DNA of 64,000 bases from Phycisphaerae bacterium (GCA_022072445.1 JAJVHV010000010.1:124001-188000), one strand, 5' to 3'; positions 32,976 to 42,497 are shown, numbered from the stretch's first letter. Numbers and translations are program-made. The notes: generated by a model from the sequence alone, not told the origin.

Positions 32976-34301
32976 TCAGAGCAGTGTGTTGTGCAGGACG
33001 GCGGCCGCGACGGCGAAGTAGATCACCAGGCCGGTGACGTCGACGAGTGTGGCGACGAAGGGTGCCGAGCTGGTGGCCGGGTCGAGGCCGAGGCGGCGGA
33101 GGACGAAGGGTAGCATGCTTCCTGCGACGGTGCCGCAGACGACGACGCCGAGCAGGCTCAGCATGACCGTGGCGCCGATCAGGATGCTGTGGGGGCCATA
33201 GTCGTAGAGTCCGAGCTGCTGCCAGAGCAGCACGCGGACGAATCCGAGCAGGCCGAGCCAGGCGCCGAGCGTGGCGCCGGCGCGGATTTCGCGGCCGCAG
33301 ACGCGCCACCAGTCGGCCAGGCGCAGCTCGCGGAGGGCCAACGAACGGACGATGAGCGTGGCGGCCTGGGAACCGGAGTTTCCGCCGCTGCTGATGATCA
33401 GCGGCACGAACATGGCCAGGACGACGGCGCGGGCGATCTCGTGCTCGAAGTAGCCCATCGCGGTGGCGGTGAGCAGCTCGCCGACGAAAAGTACCGACAG
33501 CCACACGCCGCGCTTGCGGATCATGCTCAGGAAGCCGACGTCGAGGTAGGGCGCGCCGAGGGTTTCGACGGCGCCGAGCTTGTGGATGTCTTCAGTGGCT
33601 TCTTCCTGCACGACGTCGACGATGTCGTCGACCGTGATGACGCCGCGCATGCGTCCCTCGGCGTCGACGACGGGCAGGGCGGTGAGGTCGTGGGCGGCGA
33701 TGGTGCGGGCGACGCTTTCCTGGTCGGTGTGCTCGACGACGGAGACGACGTTGGTGCGCATGATTTCGTCGACGCGCTTGTCTCCGGGCGCGCCGAACAG
33801 CTCGCGGAAGGAGACGACGCCGAGCACGCGCTGCTCCTGGTCCAGCACGTAGGCGTAGTAGAACGTGGCGAGGTTCTGCTGGGTCTGGCGGCGGAGGTAG
33901 CGGATGGCGACGTCGACGGAGACGTCGGGGCGGACGCGCGCGAAGCGCGGGTTCATCAGGCCGCCGGCCTCGTCCTCGGCGTAGGCCAGCAGGGCCTTGG
34001 CCTCGCGGAGCGTGCTGGCGTCGAGCAGGGCTTCGAAGCGTTCGCGTTCTTCCGGTGCGATGACCTGGAGGAGGTCGGCGGCGTCGTCGGGCGGCAGGAC
34101 GCGCATCCAGATCAGCGCTTCGGGGTGCGAGAGCTGGCGGATCAGGTCGGCCTGGTCGGGCGAGGAGAGACCGTCGAACAGGTCGCGCGCGTCTTCGGGC
34201 GAGAGCAGGCGAAAACCGTCGACGCGCTCGTCGTCGGACAGCGCTGGCCAGAGCGCGAGCATCGAGTCGGCTGTCAGGCGCTCCGCCACTTCCATCGACA
34301 T
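32976..34301 (-). CDS. mgtE: Magnesium transporter MgtE
   Basis: Divalent cation (Mg2+) channel of 441 residues, normal length. The N-terminal superhelical domain (ARDLFDGLSSPDQADLIRQL, LPPDDAADLLQV) is followed by tandem CBS domains (NVVSVVEHTDQESVARTIAAHDLTALPVVD, MRGVITVDDIVDVVQEEATED) that sense Mg2+, a plug helix, and five membrane segments that include the pore signature IISSGGNSGSQAATLIVRSLA. The TM part ends with VDVTGLVIYFAVA. CTGGAGAG lies before the start. No M-box riboswitch could be recognised in the 150 bp upstream, which holds the tRNA-Glu gene. Confidence 0.95.
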   Translation of the reverse strand: MSMEVAERLTADSMLALWPALSDDERVDGFRLLSPEDARDLFDGLSSPDQADLIRQLSHPEALIWMRVLPPDDAADLLQVIAPEERERFEALLDASTLREAKALLAYAEDEAGGLMNPRFARVRPDVSVDVAIRYLRRQTQQNLATFYYAYVLDQEQRVLGVVSFRELFGAPGDKRVDEIMRTNVVSVVEHTDQESVARTIAAHDLTALPVVDAEGRMRGVITVDDIVDVVQEEATEDIHKLGAVETLGAPYLDVGFLSMIRKRGVWLSVLFVGELLTATAMGYFEHEIARAVVLAMFVPLIISSGGNSGSQAATLIVRSLALRELRLADWWRVCGREIRAGATLGAWLGLLGFVRVLLWQQLGLYDYGPHSILIGATVMLSLLGVVVCGTVAGSMLPFVLRRLGLDPATSSAPFVATLVDVTGLVIYFAVAAAVLHNTLL

Positions 34302-34449
34302 GTGCTGGCTCTCCAGGTGTCGTGAGACGCCGATGAGCTCGGTGCCGCGCGACCGATGCGGGTGACGCGGCCGCGCGACGCGCGGGATTGTAACGGCGGT
34401 CCGCCGCGATGCGTGGGGTGCCGGGCAGGAGGCGGGGACGTCTGGCGAC

Positions 34450-34522
34450 TACCCCCACGGGGATTCGAACCCCGGTCGCCGGCTTGAAAAGCCGGTGTCC
34501 TAGGCCTCTAGACGATGGGGGC
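34450..34522 (-). tRNA. tRNA-Glu (anticodon TTC)
   Basis: The minus strand folds as a 73-nt tRNA: acceptor arm 7 bp (GCCCCCA with TGGGGGT, first pair G-U), anticodon stem CCGGC/GCCGG with loop TTTTCAA (anticodon TTC), T arm CGGGG-TTCGAAT-CCCCG. CCA is not encoded. Confidence 0.95.
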
Positions 34523-34733
34523 ACGGCCGCGCGACGGCGACGCGTGGGGCAGGATAATAGAGACGGGGGCGGAAGTGGTCAACTCGGCGGGACGAGGCGC
34601 GAATGGGTGCCCGGCTGGGGACGCGATGGACGAAGGTGATTTCGCTGGCCGCCGCTCCCTCAACGGTCGCGGCTCTGGCGGACAAGGACTGGCGGCAGCC
34701 GGCTCCGATGGACGGCTGGGGCTCGGCTGGGAG

Positions 34734-35144
34734 TCACTCGCGGGCGAGGTTGCGATTCCAGCTCGGAATCTCGATGACGACGTCGGACTCGCCGTTGGGC
34801 ACGCACTGGCAGCCGAGGCGCGAATTGGGCGTCAGGCCGTAGGCTTCGTCGAGCTGATCCAGCTCGTCGTCGGTCGCGTCGTTGCAGCTCTCCAGGCCCT
34901 TCTTGACCACCACGTGGCAGGTGCTGCACGCGCAGACGCCGCCACAGGCGTGATCGAGCTCGATGCCGTGGGCCATGCAGACGTCGAGGATGCTGCCGGG
35001 CAGGCCGTGGTCTTCGTAGGGGATTTTGGCCGGATCGACCTCGATGACGTGCTCTTTGCGGCTCTCGTCGATGACGGTGAGCTTGTACTTTCTGGCCGGC
35101 AGCTTGACGTTTGAATCGGCGATGTAGGGATTCTGGCCGCCCAT
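34734..35144 (-). CDS. fdx: ISC-type [2Fe-2S] ferredoxin
   Basis: A 136-residue adrenodoxin-like ferredoxin, the electron donor of the ISC pathway. An N-terminal extension of about 20 residues is followed by YKLTVIDES, then the cluster loop CGGVCACSTC (Cys-x5-Cys-x2-Cys), the fourth Cys in RLGCQC about 35 residues later, and DLDEAYGLTPNSRLGCQ-like surroundings typical of Fdx. It is last in the isc operon; only one base separates its start (35144) from the stop of the Uma2 gene (35146). Confidence 0.93.
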   Translation of the reverse strand: MGGQNPYIADSNVKLPARKYKLTVIDESRKEHVIEVDPAKIPYEDHGLPGSILDVCMAHGIELDHACGGVCACSTCHVVVKKGLESCNDATDDELDQLDEAYGLTPNSRLGCQCVPNGESDVVIEIPSWNRNLARE

Positions 35145-35145
35145 G

Positions 35146-35802
35146 TCAGACTCCTTTCTCCAGCAGGCAATCGCGGACGGCGGGCAGCGGATCGCGCCAG
35201 AACCACGCGACGTCGAGCGTCAAACCCGTAATGCTCGCCGGCTGGTGCGTCCCGCTGGTCAGCTCGCTGCGGCGATATTGATCGGAGGACAGGACGTGCG
35301 CCTCGAAGGACTTTGTCGCCGGATCGATCAGCCAGATTTCGGGCACGCGGCCCTCGCAATAGGCGGCCAGCTTCGGTCCGCGGTCGTAGTCGCGCGTGCT
35401 GCGGGAGATCACCTCGACCGCCAGGTCGACCGGGCCGTGAATGCGTCCGTCCCGAACGGCGTCGAGCCGGCGGTTCAGCAGCACGGAGACATCGGGGCAG
35501 AAGGCGCGCTGGTCGGAGAGCTGCATCACGACGTTCGATCCGCACACGCGGCCGAGACGATGCTGCGTGACGTATTCACGTAGCAGCGACAGAACAAACG
35601 CCACGATATCTTCGTGTTGAAACGACGCAGGCGAGTGCACGATCAGTTCTCCATCCGTGTATTCGCACTTGAGGTCTTCGTCGGCGACGCGCTCGAAGTC
35701 CGCAAACGTGGCCTCGAACTGGCGCAACAGAAACGGCGGATCGATTCCGCGGATGGCCGCTCGCGTGCGATCAACGTCGATTTCGTGAGCTTGTCGAATC
35801 AT
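35146..35802 (-). CDS. Uma2 (DUF820)-family PD-(D/E)xK protein inside the isc operon
   Basis: A 218-residue protein of the Uma2 group (PF05685), restriction-endonuclease fold of unknown function. ATG 35802 has AGGAG about nine bases upstream. Visible core: CEYTDGELIVHSPAS (conserved ExxDGxLxxxSP), AFCPDVSVLLN (PD motif), VDLAVEVISRSTRDYDRGPKLAAYCEGRVPEIWLIDP (the ExxSPSTxxxDxxxKxxxYxxxGVxExWxxD pattern). It lies between hscA and fdx on the same strand with short gaps. Uma2 genes are often mobile or multi-copy; no link to iron-sulfur assembly is known. Confidence 0.88.
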   Translation of the reverse strand: MIRQAHEIDVDRTRAAIRGIDPPFLLRQFEATFADFERVADEDLKCEYTDGELIVHSPASFQHEDIVAFVLSLLREYVTQHRLGRVCGSNVVMQLSDQRAFCPDVSVLLNRRLDAVRDGRIHGPVDLAVEVISRSTRDYDRGPKLAAYCEGRVPEIWLIDPATKSFEAHVLSSDQYRRSELTSGTHQPASITGLTLDVAWFWRDPLPAVRDCLLEKGV

Positions 35803-35917
35803 CGGCACTCTCCTGCCCTGCACAAAGCGTGCTTCTGCGCCGGCGGCAGACGTCCTTTGTCGGCGTCGTCGGCACGACATTCTACCGTTAAGCATCGCCG
35901 CCGATCCGCCGAAACGC

Positions 35918-38050
35918 TCACGGTTTGAGCGCCTCGGCGATTCCCAGCTCCGCCAGCCTCAGCGTGCTCTTGCCGAAGCGATCGAGCGCCGCGTGCAGCT
36001 CGTCCAGGTCTGTCACACTCTCCGCCAGGGCGCGCAGCGCCGCGATGTCGCGCTCGATCCGCCGGCGCTCGTTGGCGTCCAGGCGGTCGCCGACGCGGGC
36101 CAGCATCTGCTCGGTCTTGTGCGTGTCGAACGCGACCTGGTTGGCCAGGTCGATGCGGCGGTGCGCGGCGATGTCCTGCCGCGCGAAGCGCAGGCTTTCG
36201 TCGGCCATTCGGCGGACTTCGTCGCGCGTCAGGCCATGGCTGGGGATGATCTGAATGCCGGCCTGCTGCCCGCTGCGCTGCTCGCGGGCCGAGACGTTCA
36301 GGATTCCGTTCGCGTCGATCAGGAACTCGACCTCGATCTTCGGCAGGCCGGCGGGCATTGGCGGAATGCCGCGCAGCTCGAATTCGCCCAGGCTGCGGCA
36401 GTCGGCCGCCAGCTCGCGCTCGCCTTGCAGGACATGAATCTTGATCGCGGTCTGCCCGTCGACGAACGTCGTGAACATCTCGGTGGCGCGGCACGGGATG
36501 GTCGTGTTGCGCAAAATGAGCTTGCCCATCGCTCCGCCCATCGTCTCGATTCCCAGTGAAAGGGGCGTCACGTCGAGCAGCAGCATGTCGCGCCGCCCGC
36601 CGGCCAGCACCGATGCCTGAATCGCCGCGCCGATCGCGACCACTTCGTCGGGGTTCAGCGCCGTGTAGGGCGTGCGACCGAACAGCTCCTGCACGCGCCG
36701 CCGCACCAGCGGCATGCGCGTCGATCCGCCCGCCAGCACGACCTCCGCGACGTCGCCGGGCGCGAGTTTCGCATCGGCCAGCGCACGGCGGCAGGCGTCG
36801 ATCGTCCGCTCGATCAGCGGCGAGGCGAGTTGCTCGAATTCGTCGCGCGTCAGCGTGCGGCGATAGACGCGGCCGCGTCCGAGGTCGATCTCGATCGCCG
36901 CAGTCGGCTGGTCGCTCAGGCGGACTTTCACGTTTTCGCTGAGCGTGCGCAGGAGCTGCCGCGTGGCGGGCGATTCGATGGCGACGTCGAATTGCGCGCG
37001 CACCTCGCGCTGCACGAGTGTGATGATTTCGTGATCCAGGTCGTCGCCGCCCAGGTGCGTGTCGCCGGCCGTGCTGAGCACCTGGAAGACGTCGCCTTCG
37101 AGCCGCAGGATCGAAACGTCGAAGGTTCCGCCGCCCAGGTCGTAGACCGCGACGATTTCGCCGGCGGAGTCGGGATTGGAATGGCGTAGGGGCGGCGATT
37201 CGACCGCCGGGTCGGCCCCAGCCGCCTTCGGCTCATGGCAGTGCGGCAAGGGCAGCGACACGCGCTGCTCGGCCGGAGCGCGGCGCGCCGCCGTCGCGTC
37301 GTGGCTGCTTCGCCGCGCCACTGGGTTGCTGTCGAACGGCGGTTCATTGGGACCCGCGCGGCGCTCGCCCTCATCTTCGTGGCTTCGTGGCTCCGTGGCT
37401 CCGTAGCTTCGCGGCCCGCCCCGCAACCCGATCCCATACGCCAGCGCCGCGGCCGTCGGTTCGTTGATGATCCGGACGACCTCGAGGCCAGCAATCTCCG
37501 CCGCATCGCGCGTCGCCTGCCGCTGCGCGTCGTCGAAGTAAGCCGGCACCGTGATGACAGCCCGCCGCACGGCGCGGGCCAGATGCCGCCCGGCGCGCTC
37601 GCGCAGGGCGACGAGGATGGATGCGGAAATCTGCTCGGGCGTGTAGCGCCGCCCGTCGATGTCGACCGCGACGCCGGCGCGGTCGTTCGAGCCGACGGCA
37701 TAGGACAGGAAGGGCAGATCGCCGCGAATGTCGTCGAGTCCTTTGCCGATCAGCCGCTTCACCGAGTAGACGGTGGCGCGCGGATTCTCGACCGCGTGGG
37801 CGCGGGCCTGCCAGCCGACGGTGACGTGCGGCGGCGCTGCGTCCTGCCGCTGACCTGCGGTCGGCTGGGCCGCGCCCGGCGCGTCGTGCGCGGCTGAAAA
37901 CGCGATGACCGAGGGCACGCGCCCGTCGCCGTTCTCGTCACGGATGACGTGCGGACCGCGCTCGTCGGCGTAGGCGACCAGCGAGAAGGTCGTTCCCAGG
38001 TCGATGCCGACGATGATGTCGTCGCCCGTCGCGGGCGCTGGCTGGATCAA
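35918..38050 (-). CDS. hscA: HscA-like Hsp70 chaperone with an inserted region
   Basis: Hsp70-type ATPase that, with HscB, drives transfer of clusters from IscU. The 710-residue protein has phosphate loops ([27 protein letters not shown]), [24 protein letters not shown] and the substrate-binding domain with [12 protein letters not shown] and [18 protein letters not shown]-like segments ([14 protein letters not shown]). It is about 90 residues longer than typical HscA (about 620). The excess is mainly a low-complexity stretch at residues 210-297, between AYGIGL and [12 protein letters not shown], encoded by 37160-37423. Start ATG 38050. It is preceded by hscB and followed by a Uma2 gene. The reading frame is intact, so the protein may still be functional. 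Confidence 0.92.
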   Translation of the reverse strand: MIQPAPATGDDIIVGIDLGTTFSLVAYADERGPHVIRDENGDGRVPSVIAFSAAHDAPGAAQPTAGQRQDAAPPHVTVGWQARAHAVENPRATVYSVKRLIGKGLDDIRGDLPFLSYAVGSNDRAGVAVDIDGRRYTPEQISASILVALRERAGRHLARAVRRAVITVPAYFDDAQRQATRDAAEIAGLEVVRIINEPTAAALAYGIGLRGGPRSYGATEPRSHEDEGERRAGPNEPPFDSNPVARRSSHDATAARRAPAEQRVSLPLPHCHEPKAAGADPAVESPPLRHSNPDSAGEIVAVYDLGGGTFDVSILRLEGDVFQVLSTAGDTHLGGDDLDHEIITLVQREVRAQFDVAIESPATRQLLRTLSENVKVRLSDQPTAAIEIDLGRGRVYRRTLTRDEFEQLASPLIERTIDACRRALADAKLAPGDVAEVVLAGGSTRMPLVRRRVQELFGRTPYTALNPDEVVAIGAAIQASVLAGGRRDMLLLDVTPLSLGIETMGGAMGKLILRNTTIPCRATEMFTTFVDGQTAIKIHVLQGERELAADCRSLGEFELRGIPPMPAGLPKIEVEFLIDANGILNVSAREQRSGQQAGIQIIPSHGLTRDEVRRMADESLRFARQDIAAHRRIDLANQVAFDTHKTEQMLARVGDRLDANERRRIERDIAALRALAESVTDLDELHAALDRFGKSTLRLAELGIAEALKP
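37160..37423. repeat. Repeat-like insert in the hscA coding region
   Basis: About 264 bp, a multiple of three, containing CTTCGTGGCTTCGTGGCTCC and GGCTCCGTGGCTCCGTAGC words, and CGGCGATTCGACCGCC. The encoded peptide is rich in Arg, Ala, Pro, Ser and His, unlike either flank. The boundary positions are approximate. Confidence 0.7.
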
Positions 38051-38062
38051 CGCAGGTTCCGA

Positions 38063-38707
38063 TCAGATTTCGCGCAGGAGGCTCGCATAGTACTTGATCG
38101 TGTTGAGCGCCGCGCGGAGCGACCGCCGCGCTGCGTCGTCGCCGGGCATGGAGCGCGCCAGTTCGGCGATCCGCGCGGCCTGCGCGTCGTAGCGCTGCCG
38201 CACGTCGGCCCCGATGGCCGCGCGGCGGTCAGCGCCGGCGCCCTCTTCGAGTTCTTCGCGCGTCATGAGCGCCCAGGTGAGCACATCCTGCGGCACACTC
38301 TTGTCCTCCGCGGCCGACTTTCCGCCGCTCAGCTCCAGCACGTATTCGGCGCGGAGCAGCGGGTTCGAGAGCACTTCGTAAGCGCGGTTGACGCGGGCCG
38401 AGAGCTCCAGGCTCGTGCGGACAGTGTCGTCCGGGCGGCCGACGAATCGGTCCGGGTGCGTCTCGCGCGACGCCGCCAGAAACCGCCGCCGAAGCTCGCT
38501 TTCGTCCAGCGTGTAGCTGGGCGGCAGGCCGAAGAGGTCGAAGTGCGTGGCCTGCGGCGCGGGTGCGTAGAGCTGATGGCAACCGGTGCAGGCGATCGGC
38601 AGCTCCATCGGCCGGTCGCAGGCGTGGCATTTGAGCGGCAGGGTGGCTCGAGGCTGCGGACCGCTCATCGTCGGGTCAGGGGCACTGTCGCAGGCGGCGC
38701 GCATCAT
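38063..38707 (-). CDS. hscB: HscB co-chaperone with N-terminal zinc motif
   Basis: J-domain partner of HscA. The 214-residue protein (start 38707; ATG 38704 and 38668 are alternatives) has a Cys pair motif CHACDRPMELPIACTGC near residue 27, as in some HscB that bind zinc, then the J domain: HFDLFGLPPSYTLDESELRRRF, the HPD motif in ETHPDRF, and ARVNRAYEVLSNPLLRAEYVL. The C-terminal helical domain holds the IscU-binding part. 12 bp separate it from hscA. Confidence 0.93.
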   Translation of the reverse strand: MMRAACDSAPDPTMSGPQPRATLPLKCHACDRPMELPIACTGCHQLYAPAPQATHFDLFGLPPSYTLDESELRRRFLAASRETHPDRFVGRPDDTVRTSLELSARVNRAYEVLSNPLLRAEYVLELSGGKSAAEDKSVPQDVLTWALMTREELEEGAGADRRAAIGADVRQRYDAQAARIAELARSMPGDDAARRSLRAALNTIKYYASLLREI

Positions 38708-38770
38708 CGCTTCCTCGGGCGGCGCCGCGGGTGCGCGGGTTGGCGGTGGCGCGTCGCGGAAGGCGACGCA

Positions 38771-39211
38771 TCAGGCGGTGTAGCTCGACCCGCAGCCGCA
38801 CGTGTGCTTCGCATTCGGGTTATGGAAGGTGAAGCCGGCGCCCATCATGCTTTCCTGGTAGTCGATCGTCGTGCCGCTCAGGTTGCCGACCACGTAACTC
38901 TTCAGGTCGCTGACGACGACGATTCCTTGCGACTCGAACACCTCGTCGGTGTCCGCGACGGCGGCATGCGCCTCGTCGCGCAGATCGAGCTGGTACTGCA
39001 GGCCGCTGCACCCGCCGCCCTTCACGCCCACGTAGAGATACATCGTGTCGGGGTAGTTGTCTTTGGCGATGATTTCCTTGATCTTGCCGGCCGCGGTCTC
39101 CGTCAGGTGAATGTCGCGTCCTTCGCGTGCCGTTTTGGCGCGCTGCCGGGCGCTGACCGCGGAGGCGGGCTCGCCGATGGGGGTGGTCTTCGTTTCCGGT
39201 GCAGCACTCAT
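38771..39211 (-). CDS. iscA: A-type iron-sulfur carrier (IscA/ErpA)
   Basis: Cluster carrier of 146 residues. ATG 39211 has AAGGA seven bases upstream. An unstructured 45-residue N-terminal extension precedes the HesB core: IHLTETAAGKIKEII, LYVGVKGGGCSGLQYQ, and the C-terminal HTCGCGSSYTA with the second and third cluster Cys. All three ligands are present. The sequence could equally be ErpA; position in the isc operon favours IscA. The frame is open 31 codons upstream but without homology. Confidence 0.93.
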   Translation of the reverse strand: MSAAPETKTTPIGEPASAVSARQRAKTAREGRDIHLTETAAGKIKEIIAKDNYPDTMYLYVGVKGGGCSGLQYQLDLRDEAHAAVADTDEVFESQGIVVVSDLKSYVVGNLSGTTIDYQESMMGAGFTFHNPNAKHTCGCGSSYTA

Positions 39212-39272
39212 GCTGAAATCCTTATGTTCGCTTGTCCGTCGTCTTCGCGCGATCCGGCCGGCCGCGGGTGCG

Positions 39273-39704
39273 TCAGTTCGAGGCCGCGGCGACTTCGTTT
39301 TCATCGGCCGGCAGCACGCCGTTCTTGCGGAGCTTCTGCTTCAGGTCGGCGACCGCCGCCCGGATCGAGTCCTCCGCCAGCACGCTGCAGTGGATTTTCA
39401 CCGGCGGGAGGGCCAGTTCCTTGACGATCTCGGTGTTCTTGATTTCGAGCGCCTCGTCGAGTTTGCGGCCCTTGAGCCACTCGGTGGCCAGCGAGCTGGA
39501 GGCGATCGCCGATCCGCAGCCGAAGGTTTTGAACTTGGCGTCGACGATGTTCAGGTCTTCATCGACCTCGATCTGGATGCGCATGACGTCGCCGCACTCG
39601 GGCGCGCCGACGATGCCCGTCCCGACGCGGTCGCTGTTCTTGTCCAGCGTGCCGACGTTGCGGGGGCGTTCATAGTGTTCGACGACCTTGTCGCTGTATG
39701 CCAT
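39273..39704 (-). CDS. iscU: Iron-sulfur scaffold IscU
   Basis: Scaffold for cluster assembly, 143 residues. MAYSDKVVEHYERPRNVGTLD is a classical IscU start. Ligand Cys occur in APECGDVM, FGCGSAIASSS and KIHCSVLAEDSI, with the Asp of CGD that controls cluster release. LPPVK, the recognition site for HscA, is present directly before the last Cys. It is 105 bp downstream of iscS. Confidence 0.97.
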   Translation of the reverse strand: MAYSDKVVEHYERPRNVGTLDKNSDRVGTGIVGAPECGDVMRIQIEVDEDLNIVDAKFKTFGCGSAIASSSLATEWLKGRKLDEALEIKNTEIVKELALPPVKIHCSVLAEDSIRAAVADLKQKLRKNGVLPADENEVAAASN

Positions 39705-39809
39705 GTTCGCTTATCTCCTCTACGGCCGTACGCTTCGCCGCGCCGCCGTCATGTTCCTGCGGTTCCTTCTCACTTTCTCACATTCTCACATTCCCATCAT
39801 CACACTGTC

Positions 39810-41021
39810 TCAATGGTGCGCCCACTCGACCTTCGAGAGATCGACACCGTCCTTGGCCATTTCGTAGAGCGGGCTCATCCCGCGCAGGTGATTCACGGCC
39901 CTGGCGACGCGCTCGATCGTATAGTCGATCTCCTCGATCGTGTTGAAGCGCGAGACCGAGAAGCGGATGCTGCTGTGCGCCAACTCGTCGCCCACGCCGA
40001 GCGCCTTGAGCACGTAGCTCGGCTCCAGCGACGCGCTGGTGCAGGCCGAGCCGCTCGACACCGCGATGTCGTTGAAGCCCATCATCATGCTCTCGCCCTC
40101 CACGTAGGCGAACGAGAGATTGAGGTTGTTGGGCGTGCGCTGCGTCGGGTGCCCGTTCAGGTACACCTCGTCGAGCCGGCTCTCCAGCCCGCTGCGCAGG
40201 CGGTCGCGCAGCGCCATGAGCTGCTTGGGCTCGGTGTCGCGGTGCTCCCAGCAGATTTCGGCGGCCTTGCCCAGGCCGACGATTCCGGGCACGTTCAGTG
40301 TGCCGCTGCGCATGCCGCGCTCGTGCCCGCCGCCGTGAATCACCGCCTCGCAGCGGACGCGTGGTTTCTTGCGCCGGACGTAGAGCGCGCCCACCCCCTT
40401 CGGCCCGTGGATTTTGTGCGCGCTGCACGTCAGGAGATCGATGCCCATGGCCTCGACGTCGATCGGGACCTTGCCGAACGTCTGGCAGCAGTCGGTGTGG
40501 AAAATCACGCCGCGCTGCTTGCACAGCCGCCCGATCTCGGCGACCGGCTGAAGCGTGCCGATTTCATTGTTGCCGTGCATGATCGACACCAGGATCGTGT
40601 CGTCAGTCATCGCGTCGCTCAGCTCGTTGAGATCGACGAGCCCGTACTTGTCGACCGGCATGATCGTCACGCGATAACCGTGCTGCTCGAGGTACTTGCA
40701 CGGGTCGATCACGGCCTTGTGCTCGGTCACCTGCGTGATGACGTGCTTGCCCTTTTCGGCGTACATCGCGGCGATACCCTTGATCGCGATGTTGTTCCCC
40801 TCGGTCGCGCCGCTGGTGAAGATGATTTCCTTCGAATCGGCCCCGATCACCCGCGCCACCTGCCCGCGGGCCGCCTCGACGGCTTCCTCGGCCTCCCAGC
40901 CATAGTGATGACTGCGCGAGGCCGCGTTGCCGAACTTCTCGCAGAAGAAGGGCAGCATCGCGTCCAGAACCGCCGGGTCGACGCGCGTGGTCGCGTTGTT
41001 GTCAAGATAAATGGACCGCAT
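39810..41021 (-). CDS. iscS: Cysteine desulfurase IscS
   Basis: PLP enzyme that takes sulfur from cysteine for cluster synthesis, 403 residues. It begins [18 protein letters not shown], has the PLP-lysine segment [27 protein letters not shown] and the mobile-loop catalytic Cys in [10 protein letters not shown], a group I (IscS/NifS) signature. Its first 20 bases overlap the end of iscR. The SD (GAGG) is within iscR. Confidence 0.97.
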   Translation of the reverse strand: MRSIYLDNNATTRVDPAVLDAMLPFFCEKFGNAASRSHHYGWEAEEAVEAARGQVARVIGADSKEIIFTSGATEGNNIAIKGIAAMYAEKGKHVITQVTEHKAVIDPCKYLEQHGYRVTIMPVDKYGLVDLNELSDAMTDDTILVSIMHGNNEIGTLQPVAEIGRLCKQRGVIFHTDCCQTFGKVPIDVEAMGIDLLTCSAHKIHGPKGVGALYVRRKKPRVRCEAVIHGGGHERGMRSGTLNVPGIVGLGKAAEICWEHRDTEPKQLMALRDRLRSGLESRLDEVYLNGHPTQRTPNNLNLSFAYVEGESMMMGFNDIAVSSGSACTSASLEPSYVLKALGVGDELAHSSIRFSVSRFNTIEEIDYTIERVARAVNHLRGMSPLYEMAKDGVDLSKVEWAHH

Positions 41022-41481
41022 GTCCTCGCACCTCGTTGGTCAACTGATGGTAGACCCCGTCCGCCGTCGACGCGTCCGTCGCGATGTCGGCGATCGTGAT
41101 CGCATCCAGAAACGTCCGCAGCTTCTCGTGCACGCGCAGCATCGGCGCGCGAACCTGGCAACTGCCACGCAGCTCGCAGCTCTCCACAGCCGCCGGATGA
41201 TCCACGCAGCGAACCAGCCGCACGGGTCCCTCGATCGCGTCGACGACGTCGTGCAGCGAAATCTGGTCGGCGGCTCGCGCCAGGGCATAGCCGCCGCGGG
41301 CACCGCGCACCGACCGCACCAGCCCGCGCTGCGTGAGCGTCTTGAGAACGTTCATCAGCAGCGTCAGCGGCATGCAGTGTCGGCTGGCGATCTCGCGCGC
41401 GCTGCCCAGCTCGCCGTCGCGACGGGCCAGTTCGCAGAGTGCGATCACGCCGTACTCAGTTTTTCGCGTCAGCGCCAGCAC
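41002..41481 (-). CDS. iscR: IscR, Rrf2-family iron-sulfur regulator
   Basis: Transcription regulator that senses cluster status and controls the isc operon, 159 residues from GTG 41481. That start is preferred over ATG 41508 because GGAG lies six bases upstream, because the protein then begins [19 protein letters not shown] like family members, and because the promoter places the transcript start close to 41503. Winged-helix core: [23 protein letters not shown] and [10 protein letters not shown]. Cluster ligands are Cys92, Cys102 and Cys108 ([18 protein letters not shown]), the first at the position used in E. coli IscR. It overlaps iscS. Confidence 0.93.
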   Translation of the reverse strand: MLALTRKTEYGVIALCELARRDGELGSAREIASRHCMPLTLLMNVLKTLTQRGLVRSVRGARGGYALARAADQISLHDVVDAIEGPVRLVRCVDHPAAVESCELRGSCQVRAPMLRVHEKLRTFLDAITIADIATDASTADGVYHQLTNEVRGHAVHLS

Positions 41482-41509
41482 GGTTGGCTCCGATACAAGC
41501 TGCACCATG

Positions 41510-41538
41510 GATATAGCACAGATTCAGTCCCATTTCAA
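41510..41538 (-). promoter_or_regulatory. Promoter of the isc operon
   Basis: On the minus strand TTGAAA (41533-41538) and TATATC (41510-41515) are 17 bp apart, upstream of iscR GTG 41481. The spacer contains GGACTGAATCTGTGC, which could carry an IscR site, but I cannot match it to the known consensus with certainty. Confidence 0.65.
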
Positions 41539-41576
41539 GCCCGAAAATCATCCGTGCGCGATTTCGGAGATATGTT

Positions 41577-42497
41577 CTAGGATACAATCCCATCGATCGC
41601 GCCGGCGAGCAATTCGCGCGGGTTCGTGGTGGGCGTGACCAACTCGTCAAACAGGGCCGATATCGCCGCAAACTCAGCCGCCGCATGGCGTACCATCACC
41701 GGGGTCGAGTTCTTGTCGAGCTTCAGCCGTTCCGAAAACAATGCGAATCGCGCGGCATTGTGCGTGCAGCCAGGCGCGGCGCCGAACGTGAGTCCGCCGG
41801 CGACGACGGCGATCGATTCAAGACCGGCCATGTCGGATTGTGGCGCTTTGAGTGAATGATGAACCGCGATCGGTCGGGTGAGTGACGGCGGGAGGCCCCA
41901 GGAATCGAGCACTTTCGCGGCGGCGTCGGGATGGTTGTAGCCGAACTCGGACGTTTCCCACGCGAACAGCGCATTGTGATCGACCACGTCACCCGCGACG
42001 TGCGGCGCGTAGCGGTCCGGAAACGCCGTTGCCAGCAGCGGCACGCCCACGTCCTGAAGCAGGCCGACCAGGAATGCCTTGGAGTAATCGATGTCGCCGG
42101 CGATGCGGGCCGCGTGCCGCGCGAGCGAGGCGCGCAAGACGGCGTCGCGCCACAGGATGCCGACGTCGACGCCGGCGCGTTTCCACGACTTGAAGGGCGC
42201 GGTCAACTGCACGGCCAGGCAGATCACCTTCAGATAGTCGAGGCCGAGCACGACGGCGGCGCGGTCGATCGAATCGACCTGCCGCCGCTGGCCATAGGCC
42301 GAGCTGTTCGCCAGCTTCAGCAGTCGCGCGCAAAGCGAGGGATCGACACCCATGACGGCGGCGATGTCACGCACCGAGACGGTGGGGTCGTCGATCATCT
42401 GAAGCAGCACGAGGGCGACTTTCGGCGGTGAGGGCAGCTCTACGTCCTGAAAGATGCTGGCGACGTCGGCTGTACCCGTGTTTTCCGCCACGCTCAT
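41577..42497 (-). CDS. HDOD-domain signalling protein
   Basis: A 306-residue cytoplasmic protein consisting of one HDOD domain (a non-catalytic HD-like domain): VELPSPPKVALVLLQMIDDPTVSVRDIAAVMGVDPSLCARLLKLANS-like start, VDSIDRAAVVLGLDYLKVICLAVQ, AFLVGLLQDVGVPLLATAFP, and ESSEFGYNHPDAAAKVLDSW-like WETSEFGYNHPDAAAKVL. HDOD proteins act in regulation of two-component and c-di-GMP networks. AGGGGAC precedes the ATG. It is upstream of the isc operon, which has its own promoter. Confidence 0.88.
   Translation of the reverse strand: MSVAENTGTADVASIFQDVELPSPPKVALVLLQMIDDPTVSVRDIAAVMGVDPSLCARLLKLANSSAYGQRRQVDSIDRAAVVLGLDYLKVICLAVQLTAPFKSWKRAGVDVGILWRDAVLRASLARHAARIAGDIDYSKAFLVGLLQDVGVPLLATAFPDRYAPHVAGDVVDHNALFAWETSEFGYNHPDAAAKVLDSWGLPPSLTRPIAVHHSLKAPQSDMAGLESIAVVAGGLTFGAAPGCTHNAARFALFSERLKLDKNSTPVMVRHAAAEFAAISALFDELVTPTTNPRELLAGAIDGIVS

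Noticed and set aside
34302-34449. M-box (Mg2+) riboswitch upstream of mgtE
   Set aside because: No recognisable M-box elements in the short leader; the region is only about 150 bp and ends at tRNA-Glu.
39111-41099. 662-residue plus-strand frame over iscA, iscU and iscS
   Set aside because: Shadow of three conserved genes on the other strand.
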